A program made the translations under genes and the position numbers. Under the pieces are notes generated by a model. It made no database searches. It was given only the letters and a program-made list of their open reading frames with translations, and was not told the DNA's origin. A stretch of DNA of 64,000 nt from Caprimulgus europaeus (taxonomy: Eukaryota > Chordata > Aves > Caprimulgiformes > Caprimulgidae): positions 115,346,246 through 115,410,245 of the forward strand of contig OU015523.1 in the NCBI GenBank assembly GCA_907165065.1, read 5' to 3'. The first letter of the stretch is position 1; every line of letters starts with the position of its first letter. Of the stretch, positions 39,454 to 48,921 are shown one piece after another.

Positions 39454-41340
39454 CCCCAACAGTTAAAGTAAAGGCAAATAAATCTAAAACTCCCTATCCA
39501 TCTTTCTCCCTCTCCCCATTCCCCAGCCAGATACCTAGCATAGTCCAGGACCCCAAAACTTCCTTGTTCCTTCACTCAATCACCACCATCAGAAAACAGC
39601 ACCCTCTCACTGTTTCTTTTGCCATCTTTTGGTCCTCAATGTTGATTAACTCATGCCCAGACATTGAAGTACCCTCTATTCACTTCTTACTTATTTTGAA
39701 ATCCTCTCTCTCCTCCCTTCCACTTTCTCCTTCCTACACTTACATCCTACACCTGAAAAAGTCAGCAGTGGATCAACCAATATTTATTAATGTTCAAGAA
39801 TCATTTCAGCTGTCACTAAACAACTCCAAACAGAGGGAAACAGCTCTGGGAAGGCTGTTCCAGGACACAGCTTCTGGAAACAGCTGAGGAAACAGAGGGA
39901 AAGAAACAAAACTCTGCATCCTGCTGCTTTAACATACTATGCCTGTCCTTTCCCCTATACCATACAAATCCATAGGGAATCATCACAGGCTTCATTTCCA
40001 GCAGGGCCTTCCAGGGTCTGTCTCTGTTATCTGCTGGTTTGCCCCAAAGCAGAGCCCAACATGCACCGCACAAGCTCAGAGGACCAGGACCCCAGCATAA
40101 ATCCAGCTAAACCTCACCGTGTAAGCTCACCCAAAGACAAACCACTGTCAAAAAGACAGATCACGTGTTGGCAAGAGTCAATTCCCAAAGCCCCAGCAGC
40201 AGCCTACGTACCTCGCCATTTATTCCTCACCTCACGATATGGCTGCAGAAGCACACAGAATATTTGCTTATAGTCCTAATGATCTGTGTCACAATGCTTC
40301 TTTTTATTAATGCAATAAACCACACCAAAGGAGCCTTGTGGGCATCTTTAAACATTCCCTGCACAAACCATGCTGGGTAAAGAACCTCCCAAACAGATGC
40401 TGCCGTGCGAAGCGGAGGGAAGCTGGCCAGCATCCTGCTGCAGGGCAGCAAGGCCGGCCGGCAGAGCCCCGTCCAACGCAGCAGAGGTGAGCCAAAGCTC
40501 ACACATCATTTGGAAAGAGCTGTGTCCACACATGAAAGGTCAACAGCAAGGCTTTAAAGCCAGTTTGCTCCATAAAAACTCACAAGAACTTCAGCATTAT
40601 CCAACCTCCCGGCAAGCGGCAGAGGTGCCGGGATGCTTTACCAGCACACTGCCTCTCATCCCAGTGCCACCCCTCACGTCACCCTCCAGCTATTCAGGAT
40701 CTCATAACATTGAAGCTTTTTAGCTACTGGAAAGTAGCATCTGCCTTTTCACTCTGTCTGCATCCTGGCCCTGAATGAAAACCTCCAGCTTAAAATAACA
40801 ATAGTAATTATTATTATTATTACTGTTGTTCCATACAATCCTCTAGCTTCTTTGCCAGAACATCATTTCCCTCTGGGTAGCACTGGCTTTTTCTAGCTCT
40901 GGACCACTGCAATAATATGGACACTCACTATCAAGGGCAAAGCAGGAACAGAAAATGACATTTCTTCAAAAGTGCAATAATGAAGCAAAAGGCTGGTCTT
41001 TTCCAAAGGAAACCAGCATTTAGGCTCCTTTGAAGATCCTAACAGTGAATAGTAGTGTCTGAATTTTGACTAAAAAAATATCACTGCAAGCCTCTGTAAA
41101 AAATGTCCACGTAAAACCTCAGCTCTGGGTTTACTGGCTGCCTGTGTATCCATCGTCTGTATTGCACTGCAGTGAAAATCCATAAAGCTAGGTCAACCCA
41201 ACACAAGCTCGCAACTCCACCTCACATGCAACCACACCACAAAGACGCAGCCATGCAAGCAGTAACTTAACTCACCTGACCACAGCATGAGCTGCTGTTA
41301 TTTAATTGCCACTTAAAGGATATGAATGAAAAAATTTCAC

Positions 41341-41700
41341 ACCCACCCCAGACATTTAAATGTCAAAATTATTAACTAATTATTTAAATATGAAGAGTCA
41401 ACAAATTGTTTCACCCTGTGGTAGAACACAGATACATCCTCTTAAGACTCTGGATGCCATCATTTGTTCAAGCAATATGGGTCATAATCATGTTTAATAT
41501 TAAAAAGATACCAGTGCAACACATCTGATAGCAAAACTGACATTTACACTGTCATTATATGCACTTCCCACTAAATTTAATCTGCATTATTATGGGAAGC
41601 GCTCAGATGGTTCGAAGGCAAAAATGTAACGTATGTTCAATGTCATTTAGGAATATTAATAAGCTCCTTTATTTTAAGATGTAAAACATTAATAGTTGTT
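41341..41700. other. AT-rich motif cluster, possible conserved noncoding element
   Basis: Clustered ATTA/TAAT-core words (ttattaactaattatttaaa, catgtttaatatta, ggaatattaataag, acattaatag) in unique, non-repetitive sequence about 5-6 kb from the CpG island. Such clusters are typical of homeodomain-bound developmental enhancers but also of plain AT-rich DNA. No cross-species evidence is available here. Confidence 0.2.
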
Positions 41701-43028
41701 CTGAAGAGGGCTCACTTTTAACCTTTAACAACATTCAAGTGGCTGTAATTTTTATCAGACTGTTTGGATTTTGATTTCGCTCTAGTCCTGAAGCTACAAT
41801 TAAACTTGCAGCTACCTTCTCTCACTAGGCTTCCCCCAACAGCTGGAATAATCTTTGAAATCTGCAAAGACACGGAAGAAATGTTATTTACAGCCAGTTT
41901 GCACAGTGCAAGCAGAGACAAGTTGTGTTGTGCATTTCCAGGGCTGGTGACAGACCATTTCTCACCAGCACTACAGGAAGCCATCAAAACTATTTTCTCC
42001 TCTCCAGATGCTCTACAGGACCAAGCTAAGAAGCTGGAAGTGCTGCAGGGCAGGATTTTAAGAAGTGCCCTGAATGGCCCCAAACCAACTGTCATTACAG
42101 TCAGCATTAAATCCCACCACCAGCTCTGCTGAAGACAGAAGTGGCCTAACCCAGCCTGGTGATGGCTACCTGCCTGGAAAGCCCAACACATCTCAGGATG
42201 GGATGCTAAACACATTTAAAAATTAAAAAAAAAAATAGTTTAAAAAAAAATAAATCACAGATGCTTTTTAAAGTGGCGAGAAATCCATGTAGACAAAACA
42301 GAAGGACGTCAGCCCAGAAGAGTCATCCCACGTGTTGCTGCATCTCTCCAACTGGCTCTGCAGCCGAGGGACAGAGCCACGGACTCTGCACGAGTGGAAG
42401 GGCAGCACCACCAAGGCCCCGTGGCAAAGGCTTTGTTGGCACACGTGTAACGATCAGGGCAACACTCACTGATGTCAAAGGAAGTTACACACGCACTGAA
42501 AGCCGTACAGTTACTAGTGTCATCATCCAGAAGAAACAAATAAAATATTGGTTTCTCTCAGGCAAAGCCACTGGTGTTTTTCGTTTGTGTTAACTTGCTG
42601 TAAGTGCCTGCAGGGTCCATAATTTGATTTACTGCTGATGACGGGCAGGACAGGCACAGACACATTTAGGTATAATTATTATAGTAGCCAGGCTCATACA
42701 CCAAGAACAGCAGCAAAATCAACAACAGCTCAATAAGACAATGGAGAATTTTCCAACACAAAACCCTACAACCCTCACATCAAGGTCTGTTCCTGATTCT
42801 TTCAAGAAAAAAAGAAAAAAAAAAAGTGAAATCAGGAAGTTTTGAGATCAGTGGTAGCCTTGCTACTAATCCCATGGAACACCAGTTCACCCAAAATGAC
42901 TATGTATTTTGCAGTTCTCATATGAAGTTAAGCAAAAAAAAACAAGAGCTGAAAACAGTGTCTATCAAACCACCATATGATGTGTATTCTAGTCCAGAAC
43001 CCAGCAAGTCCTACCTTAAGCTCCCAGC

Positions 43029-43313
43029 TGTCCTAGTTTCAGCTGGGACAGAGTTAATTTTCTTTGCAGTAGCTGGTATAACCCTGTGGTTTGGATTATT
43101 GATGATGTTTTAGTTGTTGTCGAGCAGTGATTACACTATGTGTCAAGGACTTTTCTGCTTCTCACACCACTCCACCAGAGGGTAGGCTGGGGGTGCACAG
43201 GAAGTTGGGAGGGGACAGCTGGGACATCCTCAATTCTCTCCCCCATCCCACTGGGGAAGAGTGAGCGGGCAGCTGTCTGGTGCTTAGTTGCTGGCCAGGG
43301 TTAAACCATGACA
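43029..43313 (+). mobile_element. Solo LTR of an avian ERV (ERVL-like), internally deleted
   Basis: Begins TGTCCTAGTTTCAGCTGGGA and ends GGGTTAAACCATGACA, the TG...CA termini of an LTR. It shares most of its 5' half and its extreme 3' end with the element at 54410-55043 read on the opposite strand. At 285 bp it is less than half as long: the middle, including the segment that carries the TATA/AATAAA-like word in the other copy, is missing. The flanks ccagc (43024-43028) and ccagt (43314-43318) look like a 5-bp target-site duplication with one change, as expected for ERVL-class integration. No internal gag/pol sequence adjoins, so it is a recombination-derived solo LTR. Confidence 0.85.
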
Positions 43314-46300
43314 CCAGTTCAGCTCCCAAGTCTAAGCACTAAAGAGAATATCATCCTTAGGGTTTAGAAAACACACAGAGCAAAGGATATTAATGGTTAT
43401 CATCAACTCTTTGAATTCTACTTATTAAAAAAAAACAGAAAACCCACAAGCTGGAATGCCATGCAGATCCCAGAGCAGAGGTTTGAAGGGCAACCCAGCA
43501 GGGTTCACTCAGATCCCTCTTCGCAGCACTGCCATCTTTTGCATCCTGACAGTACTAACAATGCCCAAAAATTACTTGCCACTGATACACTCATCCAGAT
43601 TTTAACATCACTAGTATGACCACAGGGCCTGATTCAATGCCTATTATAACATCTATAATTTTTTATAGTGGGACAAAATAAGGCCTATGCACTTGTCTAA
43701 ATTAAATGAGAATTAGGACTGTTTTGTTTTAAATGCATGAATTCTCATAGCAAACAAGCTAAGAGACACTAACAAGATACAATTTATAATGGTTTAAGGT
43801 ATTGTACATATTTAAGTCTCTTAAACTAAGGAAACAAAGATGCACATGTAAGGCAGGCAACTCAGTTCCACATTAGTTTACATTTTCATTCCTTTCGTCA
43901 CCATACATGAGCAAAATACCTAAAAGTCTGGGGTGAATGCCCAGTAAAAGAAAGCACTGTAGAAGAAAACTGTCTGCACTGGAATTACAGATACCAAAGT
44001 GTTTCCACTGTAAAAAAAAAAAACAAAAACAAAAAACAAACCTGACAGATCCAAATACCTCAATCCCAGTCAACATTTTTGTTGTGTATTAACAAAACCT
44101 CTTCTATGCCACTGAATATAATAAATTGAAGCATCATATTCCTGTTGAAAAAACAGTTTTATCACATGGCCATGACCTGGACCAGCTTTCAACTAGCACT
44201 GATTAAATGCAAATTCTCATATTCTGCACCACACACCTTCCACTTGGTAAAAAAAGTATCAAACACTTCCCATTTGTCGCTGTCAATTAACATACAAATT
44301 TATCTGGATGCTGGATACATGGAGTGTCTCTGAGAATAGCTCACTAGATCGCACAGACATAGAAAACTCACTCATGGGCTAAGTAGGGTTGAATTAATGA
44401 ATGTACTGTTGCTTCACATATTGAATGTCTGTCACTAAGCTGATGATTTGCAAATGCAGAAACAGGGACTAGGGGACGCACTGGCTGCATCCACAGATGG
44501 CTCCCTCCACTGCAGCCTCAAGAAGCTCACCTTACTTGGTCCACAGTGCTTGATCCATGTTCCTGGGAATAACTCAGGACATGAGCAATGAGACAGTCAG
44601 CATGTATCCACATTTGGGGTTTTATTTCCACTTGTATCTGCCCTGATTTCCTTCCCAGGAATGTCGTGCTTGTGAAAGACACAGCGTGACATCCTAAGAG
44701 ACTTACATCTTCTCTGCATTAACAGAGACACAGTCTGGGTGGCAGCAGAAAAGCAAAAGCTTCCCTAGAGCAAACACCAGGATTATCAACACGAAGGGAG
44801 GACTACTTCTGGATTGAAGCTTTGGCCCATTGTCATCTATGGCAAAATTCCCACCAAAGTAGCGTAGCCAGGATTTTACCTCTGTCGCAGAGATTTTGAC
44901 TCCCTGCCCGTTCTGCCTTGGGACTTCCAGCCAGCACAATAAGAGTCTTAACAGTGCCAGCAGCTTTTGTGCTATGAACTGCAGGGAGAAGATGTGAAAC
45001 CCTTCACACAAGCAACCAAATACTCATCAGACAGTTACAAAATTTAAGACATTGCCAAACTGTAAGGGATTCAAACTTGCATCTAGAAGTATGATGTTTT
45101 GCATTGGCACACCATGCTAAAACAAACCTTATCCTAACCAACTTTCTGTCCTTCAGAAAAACCTGACTGTAAATACAAGTGGTATGAGTGCAGTTGGCAT
45201 GTGTCAGAAGACATTTAAGAATTCAGCACAGAAATACATCTGTAGTGGAACAGCAGCTACAAACTGCTCCTAACAAGCGATGGCTAAACACCCTAACCCT
45301 CCTCTAATTGCTCTCTTCATTGTATTTGACAGAATCCATCAACCAGGGTACATCAGGTCACAACAGCCCAACTTGATGGTAGGAACTGTGACAACATAAC
45401 CTGGTGGAATAGAAGGCCTTTGTGTCAGAAACAGAGCAAGCCAGGACTTAAGGAAACAGAGGGATTATACCCCATCACTGTCCTGCACACACTGGATAAC
45501 AACACAGTAACGTAACACACAGTTCAGGCAGCATCCTGCCTACCATCGGCACACAGGTAAGGGGCACAGTCCTTAAGATGCCAACAGATGCTACGTTAAG
45601 AATCAAGCTTAAGGAAAAAAAGGAAAAAAAAAGGAGCAAAAGTAAAGAAAAAGTATGATTCACTGCATCAAGACAAGCAACCTGCTGATTTTCTACAACA
45701 CTAGCACCACCAAAGGATCAGGCAGAGGGATATCCATAGTTTCCAGCCCTGCAGTACATTGGCTCCTACCTGGCTCTCAACAAGACTCCAGTGTTTTTGG
45801 GACACAAAGATCACAGCTGTAAGCTCTTTCCCAGCAGCACTCTCCAAAGGCAAGCTGGCTCCAGAGGGATGATTCCTCTTCTCCTCGCATCCACCACCAA
45901 GTCCTCTCCAAGCAACAAAAGTTACTTTTTCTTCAACTGAAGTTTAAACTCTCTGCATGTCAGCACGAATAAAAAAAGACAGCCAAGAACTACCCAGGCT
46001 ATTTCACCTTGTTCTGCTTTCCCAGCTAAAGTTTATACCCTCCCCACAATGCTCCAGATCAGGAATAAGCCCTCAGTGAAAGCACAGAGTCCAGGCAGCA
46101 ACTAGGAAAGGGTGCAGCTCTTCTGCTCTGCATTTCTCCTAACTCACCCTCTCTTAATTTCCAATTCCTTAGCTGAGAACTCAAACGCGATTTCATAAAG
46201 CAAAGCATTTGCTTAATGAGAGATAAGTTAAAATGTCTATGTCTTTGGAGAACATTTTTATTATTCTTACTTTCTGCTGGACAGAGATTGGTTAAGGATC

Positions 46301-46779
46301 TGCAAAACCCTGATCAAATGATGCACCTCTCTAAGCCTGTCTGACAGCGTTGCAAAGGGAAAGCAAATGAGTAAGAAGGAAAACCTTCATTTCCTCGAGT
46401 CTCTTCCTTTTAACCAACCTTGATGCTTTAGTGCCTCTGCCGGGATGCCAGTGCTGACTTCCCTTTATGTCCCATTTATTTGTATTTATTTTAATTGGGA
46501 CTAAGGACACTCGGCAACGCTTAATCCTCCCAACAACAAAGCAAGGGCACAAAGCCACCACGAACAATAACCAAAAATAAAATAAAAAGGAAAAAGACAC
46601 CCACTGATGTGTTTCTCGAGGCAGCGCAGCTCCCTTCTCCTCCTGCAAGCAATCCAGCGGGGTTCAAAAAGTGGGCAGGAGGGGCTGGATTATTTCCCTT
46701 AATAGCAGAAGTTAGAGCTGGGAGAGCCACGTTTAACCCATCCCCAGCCAGAGCAGGTTCCCTCCAAGCACCTCCTTAC
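43314..46779. other. Noncoding stretch upstream of CpG island
   Basis: Intron-like DNA with an A/C-rich tract at 44012-44041. GC rises from about 46.6 kb as the CpG island is approached. A short ORF at 44703-45011 (minus) contains hydrophobic Leu stretches but has no start context, partner exon or family match that I recognise. Confidence 0.55.
44012..44041. repeat. A-rich (CAAAA)n tract
   Basis: A runs broken by single C. A simple repeat of the same class as the other A/C tracts in the window. Confidence 0.8.
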
Positions 46780-47291
46780 CTATGCACGCACCGGTCCTTG
46801 CACTCACACTTACACGGGGACACACACCCCCTTACACAGACAAACACCCACGGTCCGAGTTTCGGGCGTCCCGGGGACGCTGGGGACAGTGTCGCGGCAG
46901 CGCGGCAGGGATGGGGGTACTCCTGTCACCGACCCCCGGAGCGGCACCCCCAGCAGAGCCCGGCAGGGGCGGGGAGGACACGGCTGCTCCCCCCGCTGCC
47001 CTCGGCACCCCCGCCCCGGGGATGGACGATCCCTTCAGCTCCAACCTGCGCCGGAGCCTGCAAATGGGGAGAGCATGGCGAGCCCTCCCCTCCCAAAACA
47101 TTTGGAAAAATAAAAAATACATAGATAAATAGATAAAAACACGAACAGGCAGGTTCTCCGGTAACACCCCCCTCTCCCCAGCCCCAGCAGCTGAAGCCAG
47201 TCCCCAGGCTCAGCCAAGAGCAACTGCAGCTGAAGAGCAGCGACAGACACGCACACCCCCTCTTTCCCTCGCCCGCTCCCTGCGACAAAAA

Positions 47292-47312
47292 CACACACAC
47301 AAAAAAAAAAAA
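47292..47312. repeat. (CA)n followed by A run
   Basis: acacacacac followed by about twelve A, inside the 5' shoulder of the CpG island. Confidence 0.8.
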
Positions 47313-48193
47313 AGACAAACATTTAACATTTAAAAAGGAGCGAGGGGGAAAAAAAGTGAAAGAGAAAAACACAGCTCTTGCCTGTATTCGAGCTAAAACG
47401 CGGTGCGCGGCTGGGAGCGAACCCCGGCAGCCGCCCGCGCTGCACCTTGCAGGGCGGAGCGGGAGAGCGTCCGGCGGCGCAGGGGAGCGGGGGATGGAGG
47501 CGGGACACGGGGCAGCGCTCGGCTCCGCTCCCCGGCGCAGCGGGCGGAGGGACCGGCGGAACCCCTGCGGCAAAAGTTTCCCCGAGTCGCGGCCGCTGCC
47601 CCCAGCTCCCCGCGGCCCCGCCCGAGATTGCCCGGCGGAAAGTTTCTCCGCCCAGATCCCCTCCGCGCCCCGTTCCCCAGCCCCCGCCGGGTACGCACCG
47701 GCTCAGCTCGGCTCAGCTCCGGGGGCTGCCCCGCGACCTCCCGCGCCGGCTCTCCATGCCGCCCCAGACGCGGCCGGGGGCTGCACCGGGAGGAGGGCTG
47801 AGGGCCGGTCCCCGCCCGGCCGCCACTCAGCTCCGCGCCGAGCACAGTGCGGCCTGACGGGAGCGCGGCCCGCGCCCGCCTCCCGGCCCGCGGGGAGGGA
47901 CCGCCACCGCCCGCCCCGCCCGGCCCCGCCCGCCGCCGGGCTCACACCGCCCCGGGCCCGGCCCCGGGGGGTCGCTGAGCCGCTCCCGAGAGGTCTCTCC
48001 GACTCCGGGGAGTCACCTACCATCACCTGCTCCCGGAAAGGAGCAGGGTCCCCCAGTGTCCCCCAGGGACTCACCACTCTGCTGCCGTCGCGCCGCCGGA
48101 GGAAGGCGCTGGCCGGCCGGCCAGGCACAGCGGAGCCGGGGAAGCCGCTCTCGGCGTGTGGCGGGGGGGAGGTGACTGGAGGAGCTGGGTAAT

Positions 48194-48223
48194 CCCCCCC
48201 CCCCGGTAACACCCACCCCTCCC
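48194..48223 (-). other. Promoter-edge G-quadruplex-type motif (minus strand)
   Basis: An 11-base C run followed by CCC, CCCC and CCC runs within short spacings, giving a G3+N1-7 quadruplex pattern on the minus strand at the edge of the CpG island. Such motifs are common in island promoters. Confidence 0.5.
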
Positions 48224-48595
48224 GCCAGTTAACAACCCCCCACCCGGGGTTGGGCGTGTTCTGGGCACCGGGACCGGGTCGCGGGTACCAGCGCGACTGC
48301 AACTTGCCTGTAAGGACCGTTACCCTGCTGAGCCGTGGGTCTGTGATTCACAGACTGTGACAGTAAGAGCTACACCTGCCCAAAGAGCTGCTCCCTTTGG
48401 TTTTGCTAGCAAGGAAGTGTATTTCGTGCCGTCTGTGCCTTTGAATTGATGTCCAAGTTCCAATTCTGCCTATTTCATTAGGATGTGGTAAGGCACCTGT
48501 TTCATCATCCGTTTGTTTCCTTCTCTAGCAGTGAGCTCAGGCCCTACCTGACCGGGTATCTCGGTCAAGAGAGAAAGAGAGAGATCACTTTCACA

Positions 48596-48773
48596 TCCTC
48601 TTTCTTTCCTTCCCTCTTTCTTTCCTTCCCTCTTTCTTTCCTTCCCTCTTTCTTTCCTTCCCTCTTTCTTTCCTTCCCTCTTTCTTTCCTTCCCTCTTTC
48701 TTTCCTTCCCTCTTTCTTTCCTTCCCTCTTTCTTTCCTTCCCTCTTTCCTTCTTCCCTCTCCCTTCTTTTTTT
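48596..48773. repeat. 178-base pure-pyrimidine minisatellite, 16-bp unit
   Basis: Every base from 48596 to 48773 is C or T. From 48598 to 48741 there are nine identical copies of ctctttctttccttcc, followed by degenerate units. On the minus strand this yields the artefactual Lys/Arg/Glu/Gly-repeat open frame at 48470-48811. Long mirror-like pyrimidine tracts can adopt triplex (H-DNA) structure. The tract lies about 0.3 kb beyond the CpG island and should be length-polymorphic. Confidence 0.95.
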
Positions 48774-48851
48774 AAAATAATGGTTAGCTTCAGCTGTCCT
48801 CTTCTCTGCAAGAGCTTTGAAATGCGGCTGATTTGGGTTTTTTTTTTCTAG

Positions 48852-48921
48852 TCTGCTGCTCTTTCACTTTGTCCATGCCTCCCACTTGGCTGCAGGTCAC
48901 AACTGCTAAACCCAAGTACAG
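48852..48921 (+). other. Candidate internal exon just downstream of CpG island
   Basis: The 70-bp interval is preceded by a plausible branch point (ggctgat, A at about 48831), a run of ten T and the acceptor ctag. It ends at the near-consensus donor TACAG/GTAAGA. It contains an ATG (48875-48877) in a weak start context whose frame stays open to the donor (residues M-PPTWLQVTTAKPKY, leaving two bases over); another frame is open across the whole interval. Together with the donor-like site at 48309 it would give a 542-base first intron and a plus-strand gene starting in the island. I recognise no protein family, and a 5' UTR exon or a decoy exon is equally possible. Confidence 0.3.

Larger units (their letters stand above)
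30001..43028. other. Noncoding stretch, no gene recognised
   Basis: About 13 kb of AT-rich intron-like or intergenic DNA. Landmarks are an A run followed by (TA)n at 30540-30566, a T run at 34707-34722, an A/C tract at 39425-39453, a (TTA)n tract near 40808-40824, and an AT-rich homeodomain-type motif cluster at 41341-41700. Overlapping ORFs at 41718-42215 (minus, 165 codons) and 41764-42132 (plus, 122 codons) show no recognisable domain and are on opposite strands of the same DNA, so they are treated as chance frames. The same applies to 33821-34279. Confidence 0.55.
46780..48320. promoter_or_regulatory. CpG island promoter, gene and direction unidentified
   Basis: CpG dinucleotides are rare elsewhere in the window but saturate this segment; for example 47881-47940 holds 12 CpGs in 60 bases. 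GC boxes (GGGCGG/CCGCCC) occur at about 47431, 47452, 47542, 47618 and repeatedly at 47914-47937, and a NotI-type gcggccgc lies at 47589-47596. No TATA box or CCAAT box was seen in the core, as is usual for island promoters. Donor-like sites inside or at the edges on the minus strand are AGAGTG/GTGAGT (exon end 48075), GAGCAG/GTGATG (48027), GGTAG/GTGACT (48017), GCCG/GTGCGT (47699) and CATAG/GTAAGG (46780). On plus there is GCCT/GTAAGG (exon end 48309). Long open frames here (for example 47356-48192 plus and 47703-48302 minus) are the expected side effect of high GC and are not called as proteins. Confidence 0.85.

Noticed and set aside
41718-42215. 165-codon minus frame overlapping a 122-codon plus frame
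   Set aside because: Open frames on both strands of the same DNA, no recognisable domain and no splice or promoter context.
47356-48192. 278-codon open frame on plus inside the CpG island, with further overlapping frames on both strands
   Set aside because: Very high GC removes stop codons in all frames. Composition is Pro/Ala/Arg/Gly-biased in every frame, there is no domain, and the nominal start is not an ATG.
48596-48773. Regular repeat considered as a CRISPR-like array
   Set aside because: Units are directly tandem without spacers, in a vertebrate genome.
48470-48811. Minus-strand Lys/Arg/Glu/Gly repeat protein
   Set aside because: It is the translation of the 16-bp pyrimidine minisatellite, whose period gives a 16-residue repeat in any open frame.
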